In this document: positions 23,705 through 35,039 of the stretch, piece after piece
How positions within the stretch are numbered: the stretch's first letter is position 1
Layout of the letters: the number at the start of each line of letters is the position of its first letter
DNA from: Macrobrachium rosenbergii
Lineage: Eukaryota > Arthropoda > Malacostraca > Decapoda > Palaemonidae
Reading direction: 5' to 3'
Assembly: GCF_040412425.1 (NCBI RefSeq)
Contig: NC_089756.1
Location: 2,452,498-2,516,497 of the forward strand
Length of the DNA stretch: 64,000 nucleotides
Made by a program: the position numbers and the translations under genes
Notes under the pieces: model-generated
Seen by the model: the letters and a program-made list of their open reading frames with translations, nothing else
Told to the model about the DNA's origin: nothing
The model's database searches: none

Positions 23705-25476
23705 AGACTAGGATTGGCAGGTGGTGCTGAAGAGTTCTTCACGAAGAAAGAGTCTAGCCTAGACTGCAGTTTTTCTTCAGCTGCTTCTCCTTCAGCGCCT
23801 CCCTGTGTTGTAGTAAGATCCAGCATTCCTCTGCGAATCCTCTCAAACCTGGCAATGTTAGGGTCCTCACCCTCAAATGCTGCCAAACATTTCTCCAGGT
23901 GAGCAAAACCTCTGTCAAGCATCCTTGATTGTTAATTCCTTGACCTTTGGTTGTGGTGCCTCTTCCTCCTCCTCGATCATCTGCTTCTCCAGCTCAATGA
24001 GGTCCTCCGATGACAATTCCTCTCCGTGGGATGCCAGCAGCTCAGTGACATCCTCAGCTTCCAAGTCCAGTTTCAGCCTCTTGCTTAGCCCAACAATTTT
24101 CCTTGTCAACAGCCTCAACATCTTCTGCCTGCTCAAACCCCTTAAAACTATTCACAAACTGCGGACACAGTTTCTTCCAGCACCATTCAGAGTCGACACC
24201 TTTACTTCGTCCCGACTCAACATGGCGATGTTCAAGATGAACAGCATTGCAATGTTGACTTCAAAAATCTTTCAGAGTCAACGAACCGATGGGAGACGAC
24301 GGACCTGCATCAACGGCCCTGATGACAGTACCAGCGCGACATTGTCCTCCTCAGGTAGTATGAGACCACGGCAATGATATATTAGCATCTGATTCATTTC
24401 CTGGTCCATCGGCTGTATGAGGGATGTAGTATTTGGTGGTAGATACACCACCTTCAGCATTAGGGTTCATATTACTAAGATTAGCCGGGTGACCAGGGGC
24501 ATTGTCTAAGACAAGCAGGACCTTCAGAAGGCAGACCCTTCGAGAAAATAACCAGCGTACCTTTCCACTTGCGGGCACAAAGTGGTCATTGCAACCAGAT
24601 CCTACAAGACCATCAACCTGTTAACCCAAGCTTTCTTGTTTGACTTCCAAATGACGGGGAGTTGACTCTTGAAAATGCCCTTAAAAGCCCTGGGATTTTC
24701 TGCAAGATGCAAGTACAACTAGCAATGGGCTTCGTTTTCAAATCGCCACTAGCATTTGCCCCTTGAGTAAAGTCAGCCTCTCCTTACCAGCTTTATGGCC
24801 TGGTGCTGATCTCTCCTCCTTGGAAATGTATGTACAGATTTGGCATTCTTTTCCAAAATAACCCTGTCTCATCTACATTAAATACCTGGTCAGCAGTGTA
24901 ACCACCTTCCCTAATTATCTCAGCCAAACCACTATGGGGAAACTTTCTGCTGCTACGTCATCAGCGCTAGCAGCTTCACCTTGCAACTTCACATTGTGCA
25001 AATTTGCACGAGCCTTGAAGCGGTTAAACCAACCCCTACTGGCGGAAAATTCTTCACTAGCACTGCCTTCCCCATTTTTTCTTCACCACTGAGTGGCATG
25101 CAGCTCCCTAGCCTTCTCTTGAATCACACTCAGGCTCACTGGAACATGCCGTTGGACAATGGTCTTCCAGCCAGATCAACAATAACTTCTCCATCTCCAC
25201 TACGTTCTGGCTACGTTGCTTCACGTTAATCACCGTTGCCTTCATTGGTGCAGCCTCTTGCACATGTTTCAGAATACGCTGCTTGTCCTTCACTATGGTA
25301 ACAACCGACGTTCTGCTAAGGCCCAAGGCACGGCCTATCTCAGTGTTACTTTCACCCTTCTCCGAACGCTGATTACGCTCTCGAAATGACTTCCATGGTG
25401 ATGCTCTTCCTCGGCTTCTTGGATGCACTAGCATCAGATGATGAACTCTGCCGTTTTGGAGCCATAGTGAAGGCAC
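23659..25476 (-). pseudogene. Tigger/pogo-like DDE transposase, frameshifted
   Basis: Reading from 25476 leftwards: a CENP-B-type helix-turn-helix ('NTEIGRALGLSRTSVVTIVK', then 'KQRILKH'); a second DNA-binding part ending 'FNRFKARANLHNVKLQGEAA' near 25020-24960; a DDE_1 core with 'YISKEERSAPGHKA' and 'VLLVLDNAPGHP'; then 'VVYLPPNTTSLIQPMDQ'; and an acidic tail (24136-23915) leading to 'LDSFFVKNSSAPP' and a donor-like AG/GTAAGG at 23704. Frameshifts lie near 25130 and 24440, and stops near 24900-24600. Family members cut and paste at TA sites. Terminal repeats for this copy were not found. It lies inside the CHORDC1 intron in antisense. Confidence 0.88.
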
Positions 25477-26621
25477 AATTCACGAAAAACTGCAGCTGAA
25501 GAAAAGCAACAATGAGGCAACGTACCTAACTCTGCGGAGGCAAACACGTGAGTGAGGAAAGGGTTGTTTGGTATTGTTACGCGCGCCTGCGTGATCGACT
25601 CCAGGAAGGTCGTTGTCCGGTCAACTACAGTACCAATGCAGTTACATACAGAGCGCAGCTACGCTCACGAAACTAGTTCGCTTACAGCAAGCGGCGTAAA
25701 AAGCGCCCCTGAAAAACGTCATAACCTTGCAATGTATTTTAATAATTGTAACCAGAAACTGATTTTTGATGATTACTATGAAACCAGATGTTGGATTTTT
25801 TTATAAATATACGTAATTGAAAAGTCGTCAGTAAACAGGCTGACAGGTAACGGGCAGCCCTTCATTTCAGTAAACGTTTGAAACAAACGTCGAAGTCGGC
25901 CTGGATTTTTAATGAATATATCTGAAAAATGGTGTAAACTCAGAACGTGCCAAGCCGGGACCGCCTGTACTGGTTCCCGCTGTACATACGGAATACCCTG
26001 GACTGGTTCCTGTAATACAAAAAGTTCATTAAGACAGCCATCTTGTGCCAAACAGCATGCAGTCCTTAGCCTAGGCTATGATGTACTCATGCCTAACTTA
26101 AGTGTTACATTACACAGTTAGCCGGGCTTTTCATGCATAAGAGGTGGAATTGAGTCAAGAATTGATATATATTCATAAAATTATGGAAGAATATCACTAT
26201 GGTTACGTAACATTACCATAAAAACTCTCGGCAATTTGCTGTTACATCAAGGTGAAGATACACAAGAACACTATTAAGTGTTATGGCAACATGTACAATA
26301 TAAACTAAGATATGTGCATACCTTTTACAAGGAGAAATGCATGGCATTTCAAATGAAAATAAGGGGAGCTACATCCCTTTCCCCTCTCAAGTCGCCAAAC
26401 ACGTCTTGAACAGTGAGAGTTGAGCGATGGGATTTTCAACGACGCACTTGGTTGAACTTGACATGGCACTTACTTCATTCCCACACTGCGATCATGGAGA
26501 CAATCTCAATTTGAGTGGTTAATTCAACTTATTGATAAGATGAAAACCAATTGTTTTTCCAGTTCACCAATTATGAAGGGTATTGTCATTAATTCAAAAG
26601 AAGGATTTCCATCAGTACACT
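25477..26621. other. Upstream flank of the Tigger-like gene, unassigned
   Basis: The first ~250 bp look like the transposase 5' region (GC-richer, with GTTACGCGCGCCTGCG). The rest is AT-rich with no coding signal I trust. A 91-codon minus frame at 25776-26051 has no recognisable domain. No element ends were seen. Confidence 0.45.
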
Positions 26622-28240
26622 GTGACAGCTTTTTCTCCCATTTCCAGTCCTCCAATTTTCATGATCACTCCTGTACCTAACTCTCATTCTCAACTGAACC
26701 CAATGCCATTGCCAGCTTAGAAGCACGGGTAGATCAAAAATTTAATTTACTTATGAATACTGTTTGAGCCCCAAATTGGGAATTCTTTGAAGGTCCTAAT
26801 GGACAAATTTAGTAGTGTTGTGTTGAGTGCTCTGTCAGTGGAGGGGGCTGTGTTCATCCCTTCAACTCCTAGACCAAGGTCCCTGCTAAACTCCCTTGCA
26901 AACATGGGAGGAAGCAAACTGGCAGTCCAAGGGAGGTCCTACTTGGGGTTTGACCCGTGGAGCAGTCGTCGCCTCATCAGTGAGCCTGTTGTCTAACTGA
27001 TCCCAGGCTGCGGAAGAATACCGTTGGAAAGGTATTAGATTGGATACCCATACCCTTTCTTCAAGTGATTCAGACTCTCCCACATCGAAGAAACTCAGTG
27101 ACCGTTTTGCACATGATCTAGGCCACTGAAAAGGCCAGGCGCTTCAATGGATTCAGATTCCACGCCTCGCAACGTCTCAAAGAGAGAAGTAGCCCTCTCA
27201 TTTTCTTGTAGTTTCTGGGATTCGCCAACAAGAGATACCTGATGCCCTTTCACGTGCAACCAGTCGCCCAGTGAAGATGAGGAGAAATGCACCACCTCAA
27301 CTCACAGATCGTTCGGCATCCAGCGCCCATCAACCGCGCCCATCACTGATGACCAGGCAACAGGACTTACCTGTTCGGGAGCAAGACAGGACCCAAGTCA
27401 GAAGAACCCGTTTTTGATTGACCAGAATCGGGATCAGTCAGATCACAGAGCGCCAATCCTTGGCCGCCAAACATCCGCGGACAATGCAGTTGCTTCCAAA
27501 GAGTCAGGGACAGTCTTCAACAGATGGAGAATGGGCGTATTGTCCGGGCCCCAGTCGATGGGGGTGCCCTCCTTCCACCCCACTTCTTATGTTTTCACGA
27601 CCCTGCAACAAGAATTTCCGTTGGCCTCTCAAGACCCTTCTTTGTATTTTGCGCCAGGCATCAACTCCGACTTGACAAAGTTTTGAGCCTTCTTGAAAAC
27701 CTGCTTCCCAGCCAGTACAGGAACGTGGAACCCCAGGATTGCCCGTTTTGTCCCATCCAGAGCCTGCAGAAGAAGAACAACCCACCTCTCTTTACATGGC
27801 TCTAGGGAAGATTTTTCCTGGTCTGATAGTCGTCCTTTCTCCCCAGGTTCCATTATCTCTGTGGTTCAGCCTACCTGAGCAGAGTCAACCACCAGGTACT
27901 GTGTCTTCGCGTATGGTGTTGTCTTCGTCATCGGACTGATGGCATGGATGCCCATTTTAGCAGAGAAGAGGAAAGTCAGGAAGGCAGTCTTTTGTGCATC
28001 CTCCTCCTCACTTAATAAGACAGAAGACATGTGTCTTATGCAACTGGAGAAGCTCCGTCCTTGGGAGTTTCTGCCTCATCTGGGAGACTTCTCCAGTATC
28101 ATAGATGTTTCTCATCGTTCAGCTTTCGCTTCAGCCAGAATTCTTTTCACAACCTCGAGTTGGACCATCTTCTCAAAGATATTTTCAAAGTCTTTGAGAT
28201 TTTTAGTTTTCCAGCCCACCCCAGGAGTCATTAGCTAAGA
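26622..28240 (+). pseudogene. Family A gag-like region of A3
   Basis: It starts at the GTGACAGCTTTTTCTCCCAT shared with A2. Open pieces (26787-26996, 27414-27686, 27939-28238) read as a Ser/Pro/Gln-rich protein; the first carries 'MKVLMDKFSSVVL' and 'PRPRSL', as in A1. The last block (27939-28238) is Phe/Ser/Lys-rich. Frames are broken by several stops. I see no zinc knuckle. The gag role is inferred from position before the RT. Confidence 0.6.
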
Positions 28241-28954
28241 AAATAGAAGACTGTGCGTCCCTGCTGCAAGAAAACTTCACAAGACTGGCTGGGAGTACTG
28301 GCATGCCCGCCCTCTAACCTGGATAGAGCCAGCAAGAGATGGAGCAGTAGAACAGCTACCATGGGACAACGGGAGTCCTCAAGAAGCGAGATTTGTGGTG
28401 CGCCTTTCAGTGGCAAAAGGGGTCTCCCCATCAGAACGTTCTTCACTTCTGTTTGCACCCCTAGACAAGGATAATCTGTTCCCACAAGACACCTAGATCA
28501 GATTTCAGTCGATTTACAAAAGAAATCAACTCTAGACCTCATCACTCAATCCACCAAAAGAACGAAGTTTCCTGCAAGAGCCACTTCAACTGCAACGAGC
28601 GGGGGAGGATGTAGTTATCCCCTGCAGCAACATCCCTTACAATTACATGTAGAGGTGTATCCAGTCCCGATTTTCAGAGATAACCTCCGAACCTCCAGAC
28701 CATGTTAAACCCTTATCATCCAATTCTGAAAATGAGTTTAATGTGTCCCAGTGTAAACAAGACTTTCCCATTTCTGGCCACAATGGGAGAAGAAAAATGC
28801 GGAACCTGGGTGCTGAATTTATATGAAGGATATTAGTTACCCTCCAGGAAAAACTCTCCGTGAGTAATCTTCCTCCCATCAACTTAGCAGCCTATCAGTC
28901 AGACTCAGAGAGGTTTTAAAGAACCTATCTTATTTATCAGCTCTCCTCCAAAAG

Positions 28955-29704
28955 ATGAGCCGTGGAGATAGTAAAAATGTAAACTCAAGGGGATTTTACA
29001 AGTCGCCTCTTCGTGGTTCCCAAGTCATCGGGAGGATGGAGACCTGTCCTGGACGTCAGTGCCCTGAACAGCTTGATTCAATGAAATTCAAAATGGAAAC
29101 GAATCAGTCGGTTTTGTTGGCCATCCATCAGGGAGACTGGATGGTTACGATCGACATGCAAGATGCGTACTTCCACATTCCAGTTCATCCGGACTCCAGG
29201 AAGTATCTAAGATTCGTGTTCCAGGACAGAGTCTTCCAGTTTCGGGCACTCTGCTTTGGACTATCCACAGCCCCTCAAGTTTTTACCCGGGTACTCGCTC
29301 CCCTTACGAAATGGCTACATCTTTTGGGGATAAATATTTCTCTGTACCTGGACAATTGGCTCCTACGCTCCCCCTCAAATTCCCAGTGCACGGAGGACCT
29401 GCAGAAAACTCTTCGTCTCGCCCAAGAATTAGGACTTTTAATAAACTTCAAGAAGTCACAGTTAGTCCCAACTCAATATATTCTGTATTTGGGGATAGTG
29501 ATAGACTCTCAGAGTTTTCGGGCTTTTCCATCCCAACAAAGGATACTTTCTTGCCGTAAGAAAGTCCAGGACTTTGTAACTCGCAACTCCTGCTCAGCCA
29601 ACGCATGGATGAGTCTTCTCGGAACTCTCTCTTCCATCGAGAAGTTCGTTCCATTAGGCAGGCTACATACAAGAGCACTACAATTTTACCTCAAAGCCGA
29701 TTAG
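28955..29704 (+). pseudogene. DIRS-type reverse transcriptase of A3
   Basis: The block holds the RT palm in order: motif A 'MVTIDMQDAYFHIPVHPDSR', motif B 'LCFGLSTAPQVF', and the catalytic motif C. Motif C reads 'LYLDNWL' rather than the usual YLDDW, so the second catalytic Asp is replaced by Asn. 'LGIVIDS' then leads into the connection domain. The frame ends at TAG 29702-29704, after which RNase H continues in another frame, so RT and RNase H are no longer one protein. Even if read through, the Asn change should abolish polymerase activity. Confidence 0.88.
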
Positions 29705-30528
29705 AAAAGGAAGTCGTTCCTGGACTCATTCATTTCAGCATCACTCCCCAAATAAAAGAAGACCTCAGATGGTGGCTAGCAGAAGACAGATTCTCGACAG
29801 GAAGGTCTCTGGCTCCAATGAACCCCGATCTAACGTTGTTCTCCGACGCTTCGGATCTGGGTTGGGGAGCCCTTCTCAACAACATGGAGGTGTCAGGAAC
29901 ATGGTCCCCTTCCGAAAGAAACCTCCACATCAACGTGAAGGAACTAAAAGCGATTCATCTGGCACTTCAACACTTTGCAATGCTAACCTGCCACAAAACA
30001 ATAGCGGTTCATTCGGACAGCATGACCGCCCTAGCATATATCAAGAACCAAGGAGGGACCCATTCTTTTACACTCTACGAAGCAACAAAGGATTTTCTTC
30101 TTTGGGCAAAGAGCAACAAGACCCAAGTAGTGACTCGCTTCATTCAGGGCAAGATGAACGTCCGTGCGGACGAATTGAGTCGTGGAAAACAGGTCCTACT
30201 GACGGAATGGACACTCAGTCCACAGGTGGGCATCGACCTGTGGAAGCTGTGGGTAAAGCCTTTGATAGACCTGTTTGCAACGTCAAGGAACAATCGTCTT
30301 CCTTTGTATTGCTCCCCAGCTCCGGACCCACAAGCATGGGCAACAGATGCTATGTTGCAGGACTGGTCGAACCTTGACCTCTATGCCTTTCCTCCCTTCA
30401 GCATAGTGAGGAAAGTGTTGAGGAAGTTCAGTTCACACAACAACGTGTCAATGACACTTAGTCGCTCCCTTTTAGCCACACAAAGAGTGGTTCCCCGATC
30501 TTTTGAACCTTTTGACAGACTTCCCTAG
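29700..30528 (+). pseudogene. RNase H and C-terminal extension of A3
   Basis: In frame 1, this follows the RT after a stop plus frameshift. It begins near 'IHFSITPQIKEDLRWWL' and contains the RNase H carboxylate sites 'LFSDASDLGWGA', 'NVKELKAIHLAL', 'VHSDSMTALAYI' and 'ADELSR'. These are followed by the DIRS-type extension with 'IDLFATSRNN' and 'AWATDAMLQDW'. The acidic residues of the active site look intact. The domain degrades the RNA of the RNA/DNA hybrid. Confidence 0.88.
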
Positions 30529-30559
30529 GCTGCTTCCTCAGAGGAGAAATCTTCTCAGA

Positions 30560-31659
30560 CAGCCGCACTTCCTCTGACACCATCAAGGATTATCCACTCT
30601 CGCTCTGACAGGCTTCAGACTGTCTGGGAGCTTGTCAGAGCGAAAGGATTTTCAAGAAAGGCTGCAGAGGCTGTTGCTAAGTGCAGGCGACAATCTTCCT
30701 CTGCAGTTTACCAATCCAAGTGGGCAGTGTTTAGGAAGTGGTGCCGAGAGCTATAAATTTCCTTTTCTCAAACGTCTGTAACCCAAATCGCAGATTTTCT
30801 TCTATATCTCAGAGCATCGAAAGGACTCTCAGCATATACCATCAAGGATTACAGAGCGATGTTGAGTTCAGTATTTAAACATAGAGGATTAGACCTGTCT
30901 TCAAACCAAGACATCAGTGACTTAATCAAACATTGCAACACTAGTAAGCAAGCTAAACCCTCAGGAGTCGCTTGGAACTTGGACGTGGTCTTCAACTGGC
31001 TTTCAGGACCACTGTTTGAACCGTTGGAGTTGTTGTCTCTTCGGAATCTTACGAAGAAGACATTATTCTTGGTGGCACTCGCTACAGCCAAGTGTGCCAG
31101 CGAGCTTCATGCCATTGATAAAAGGATAGGTTTCTCACAAGGCAGTGTAGTATACTCGCTAATTTTGGATTTTTTGGCCAAAAATGAGGATCCGGCTAAC
31201 CCTTGGCCTTGCTCCTTTTCTATCAAGAGTCTCTCAGAAGTACTAGGCCCAGACGATCAAGAAAATGTCCTCTGCCCAGTAAGAGCTCTAAGAGTATACC
31301 TCGAGAGAACCAAAAACCTTAGAGGATCGGCCCCTAATCTTTGGTGTTCTGTTAAAAACCCCAGCCGTCCTTTGTCCAAGAATGCACCATCATTCTTTTT
31401 AAGATCCGTGATTTCTGAAGCACATTCGGGAGTTCAAGACGAATTACTAGCCTTATGCAAAGTAAAGGCTCATGAAATAAGAGCTGTGGCAACGTCTTTG
31501 GCTTTTAAACGTAAGCTGTCTCTCTCTTCAATTATACAAACAACATTTTAGAGGTGCAAGTCAGTGTTTGCCATGTTTTATTTACGGGACGTTGAGACTG
31601 TACGAAAAATGCAGTACTTTAGGTCCGTTCTTCGCAACTGGCATGGTATTGGGGGATGA
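30560..31659 (+). pseudogene. Tyrosine recombinase of A3, two nonsense codons
   Basis: Frame 1 encodes a SAM-like core-binding part ('ELVRAKGFSRKAAEAVAKCR', then 'AVYQSKWAVFRKW') and the catalytic part. The Arg-I position ('ALATAKCASELHAI') has Cys where A4 has Arg ('TAKRVSEI'). 'AHEIRAVATSLAF' is the H-x-x-R box and 'FYLRDV' carries the Tyr at 31579-31581. TAA at 30754 and TAG at 31549 interrupt it; A4 has Trp at the second site, so a TGG-to-TAG change is likely. In DIRS elements this enzyme integrates circular cDNA. Loss of the first Arg would inactivate it in any case. Confidence 0.87.
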
Positions 31660-32715
31660 AGGATAGGAGGAATGCCTTCCCTTTTCCTCTATCCACTCTC
31701 CTTGAATAAGGGCAGTCGTACTTCTTGGGAAGTTTGGTGGTGGACACTGAGTCTTGAGTGTCACTAAATGTCGTGTGGTGTAGGTTAATTTTATCTGGTC
31801 TTTGTTATTCTATTGTACTGCGCCCAGGGCAAGGGCAGATCCACATATTATTATGTGACCCATTGGAATTATTGGCTTTGGCAACCTGTGATTGACCTCG
31901 CTCGTTGCATAGCACCCACTCAGTAGAGGTGACTCTTTGCTCTACCGCCACACCGCTACAGGTCGAGAGAAGCAACGACCAGAGGCAGTACCTGTGTGCT
32001 GTTGCTCCCTCACCAGGTAAGGTTACAACAAGCATTCCAAGATGCTAGCTAATTTGCTATCCCAAATTACCCCCCATATTGAGTAGTTTTTTGGATAGTA
32101 TATGTCCATTCATCCCACCTCCACTCAATGTGGGATTCAGCTATGTAATTACAGGCAGTCCCCGGTTATCGGCGGGGTTCCGTTTCCGACGGCGTGACGA
32201 TAACCGAAAATCGGCGACAATAGCATTGATCCCCAGTTAGTGGCGCCGATAACCGGTTAGCGGCGCTGATAACCGGTGATTAGCACCGATAACCGGTTAT
32301 CGGCTACGAAAATCTGGTTATCGTCGTTGCTAGACAAGCGCTGTAAAACCGGATCGCCAGTAACCGAGGCTGCCGATAACCGGGGACTGCCTGTATTTGG
32401 TATGTTACTTATATAAAAAGGACATTTTTATAATAAAATAAAGTTTTATATATACTTACCAAATAATTACATGATTGGAGCCCGCTCTCCTCCCCTCTCA
32501 TGGACATAGAGCATAAACGAATTGAGCTCCTTAGCTAAGTTGTACCCGTTCTTCCCCGATAGTGGGCAGGGCAACATACCTACACCCAAAACAAAAGAGT
32601 GCTACCGCGAATTTCGAATTTTGATGTTCCGCGTAAAGTAGAAACTATAGCTATGTAATTATTTGGTATGCATATATAAAACTTTATTTTACAATAAAAA
32701 TGTCATTTCAAACAA
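31660..32715. repeat. A3 3' region: internal complementary region plus inverted terminal repeat
   Basis: The TGTAATTAC...ATTTGGTATGTTACTTATATAAAA segment is the complement of the element's 5' end. It is followed by a tract continuing TAAAGTTTTATATATACTTACC, and then by the 3' terminal repeat, which ends CTATGTAATTATTTGGTATGCATATATAAAACTTT near 32690. The MITE at 32152-32393 sits inside it. The same layout is split by C1 in the neighbouring copy A4. Confidence 0.72.
32152..32393. mobile_element. TA-flanked MITE, CAGGCAGTCCCCGG family, copy 1
   Basis: The 242-bp element starts CAGGCAGTCCCCGGTTATCG and ends CGATAACCGGGGACTGCCTG, with TA at 32150-32151 and 32394-32395. Inside are repeated GATAACCGG motifs. 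The TA target and CAG termini fit a pogo/Tigger-derived MITE. It inserted in the internal complementary region of A3. A sister copy lies at 62094-62340. Confidence 0.92.
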
Positions 32716-34335
32716 ACGTCTTTCATCGTACAAACCAAACTTAGCCTACCACATCTTCTCCCTCTTTTTTGCTCACCAATCTCAGATCCCTTGGCATGGG
32801 CGACAGACGCAGTGCTTCATGACTGGTCCAACAAGGAGCTACATGCCTTCCCTCCCTTCGGAATGATGTGAGGTACTGAACAAATTCCAGTCCCACCAGA
32901 ACACATCAGTGATACTGATTGCCCCATTTTGGCCTCTAAAGGAATGGTTTCCAGATCTCATGGAGCTTCCGGTAGACTTCCTGAGGCTGCTCCCTCAAAA
33001 ACACAATCTTCTCAGACAACCCCACATCGGGAGGTTCCATCAAGGGTTGTCTACTCTAGCTCTGACAGGCTACAAAATGTCAAGAAACTCCTCAGAGCTA
33101 AAGGATTTTCGAGGGCTGCTGCAGAAGCTATTTCGAAATGCAGACGTCAGTCTTCCTGCAGTGTATACCAGAATAAGTGGTCCATTTTCTGCACTTGGTG
33201 CAGAAGGAATGGCATCTCTTCTTCTAAAACAACTCTGATGGAGACTGCAGATTTCCTTTTGTTTCTAAGAACCTCCAGAGACTTGTCCTCTTCCACTATA
33301 AAGAGCTACAGGGTCATGCTTAGCTCTGTTTTCAGACATGGGCCTGGACTTATCCTTGAACCAGGGCCTCTCTGATTTGATTAGATCTTTTGATACGGGT
33401 AAGCAGAGGAGTACAGAATCAGTATCTTGGAACTTAGACGTGGTCTTGAAATGGCTTTCCAGTCCACCTTTCGAGCATCTCAATACTATTTCATTCAGGA
33501 ATCTGACTAAGAAGACCCTCTTCCTGGTGGCCTTAGCGACAGCTAAGAGGGTCAGTGAAATAAAGGCCGTGGATAAAAGGATTGGGTTTTCTGGAGGAGA
33601 TGTGATCTGCTCGTATACCTTGGTTTTGTTGTAACGAATGAGAATCTGTTTAAGCCTTGGCCTTGTTCTTTTAATATCAAGAATTTGGGAGAGATACTAG
33701 GATCAGAGGAAGAAGAGAGAGCTCTTTGCCCTGTGAGAGCTTTAAAGTTTTATCTTCAGAGGACCGAGAAGATAAGGGGGCCTTCCAGTAATCTATGGAC
33801 TTTGGTCAAAGACCCTTCTCATCCTCTTACAAAGAATGCACTCCCTTTCTTCCTAAGAGACCTCATTCGAGAAGCCAGTTCTCAAGTAGGAGAAGAGCTT
33901 TTGCCTACTTTGAAGGTTAAAGCACATGAAATGAGGGTAGTGGCCACGTCCTTAGTATTTAAATACAACCTCTCTCTTCCTGACATTCTCCAAGCAACGT
34001 ATTGGAGATGTAAATCGGTATTTGCATCCCGCTATTTGAGGTACGTAGAAATGGTTTTTAGTGAGAGTAGTACATTGGGTCCTTTATCTGTGGCTGGCAT
34101 GGTGTTGGGGGAGGGAATGTAGGAAGCATCCCTTGCATCCTTTCTCTTTGCCTTGAACTAGGGTGTTGAGTTGTAGGGAAGTCTGGGGGTACTATGTACT
34201 GGGATATCCACCAGTTTTTAATGGTTGGATGTTGGTGGTTTTTAATTTTTGGTGTAGGTAACAGTGTTGCTATCTGGTTGTTTTGTGTTCTGGAGCAGAT
34301 TGTTGGGAGGCTGGGGTGGGTAACCTGAGTAAAGG
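32716..34335 (+). mobile_element. DIRS family A copy A4, proximal piece (5' truncated)
   Basis: It begins in the C-terminal extension of RNase H (near 32780-32870, reading like 'AWATDAVLHDWSN') and continues through the tyrosine recombinase to about 34335. The B2 element then interrupts it. Its distal pieces are at 41326-41667 and 49966-50215. A4 abuts the 3' end of A3 directly. Confidence 0.78.
33040..34122 (+). pseudogene. Tyrosine recombinase of A4, two frameshifts
   Basis: Three blocks make up the enzyme. The core-binding part (to 33375, frame 1) reads 'KKLLRAKGFSRAAAEAISKC' and 'RQSSCSVYQNKWSIF'. The next block (33338-33634, frame 2) has 'ALATAKRVSEIKAV', which supplies the first catalytic Arg. 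The last (33640-34122, frame 1) has 'AHEMRVVATSLVF' and the nucleophile segment 'FASRYLRYV'. All catalytic residues (R, H-x-x-R, Y) are present, so only the frameshifts near 33345 and 33630 break it. A single ancestral frame is clear by comparison with A3. Confidence 0.9.
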
Positions 34336-35039
34336 ACCTCAGGCTTGTATGTTAGGAAAAATGCATTTTACTTTTGAAAAATGCAATTTGTTCCTACACA
34401 AATACAAACCCTTGGTCCTTTACTTATATGGGGACTCATGATTCGGTGGGAGGAATCTGAGTGGAGGTCTCTGAATGACTGGAAGTTCAACCACACCTAT
34501 TGTCCTCCTAGGGTAAGAGCCAGGATGACATAGGCACCGGACCGTGACCACTGTTATGTGAACTGAATTGTCACGAGCCAGTCTACTAGACCATCCCTGC
34601 TGTGACGAAGTTACAGTATGTAAGTGAACACACAGCAAGGTGAAAGAGAGAGAGAATCTACTCCAGCCACAGGAGAGGTGATCTGAGGACTTCGGGGACT
34701 AAGGACCAAAATGAAGAATGAGTTTGGTAATTAGCCCTCAACCCCTTCCCCGCCTTGTAAGGGAAGGAGGGGACATTACATCTAATGTGTACCTGAAAGG
34801 CAACAAAGATTAGGATACTCAAGTCGCGAAACTCACCTGCGTCTGACTTCTGGTTCAGCTTATCTGGCCCAAACTCTCTGCCCGAAGGAAGAAGCCGGAT
34901 GAAGGGGAGGAAGAGAGAGCCAGTCACTTAACTTTTGTGCCCAATCATGCATGTACAACAGACGAGACACAGCACTGCCCTGTACAGGAGCTGGGTAAGT
35001 TACACAACTTGTTGAGCAGCCACTACTGGTCCCAAGGAG

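Larger units (their letters stand above)
26622..32715 (+). mobile_element. DIRS family A copy A3, 5' truncated
   Basis: Order: gag-like region (26622-28240), linker, RT (28955-29704), RNase H (29700-30528), tyrosine recombinase (30560-31659), 3' non-coding region with the internal complementary region (about 32090-32460, split by a MITE at 32152-32393), and the 3' inverted terminal repeat (about 32440-32715). The terminal repeat is complementary to the 5' repeats at 20284 and 20585. No 5' repeat lies next to 26622, so the copy is truncated or displaced. Stops and frameshifts inactivate every reading frame. Confidence 0.85.

Noticed and set aside
25776..26051. 91-codon minus-strand frame upstream of the Tigger-like gene
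   Set aside because: No recognisable domain, no splice or promoter evidence, and in an AT-rich flank; too weak to report as a gene.
29840..30377. 202-codon frame overlapping the A3 RNase H
   Set aside because: It is a shadow in another frame; the RNase H motifs are in frame 1.
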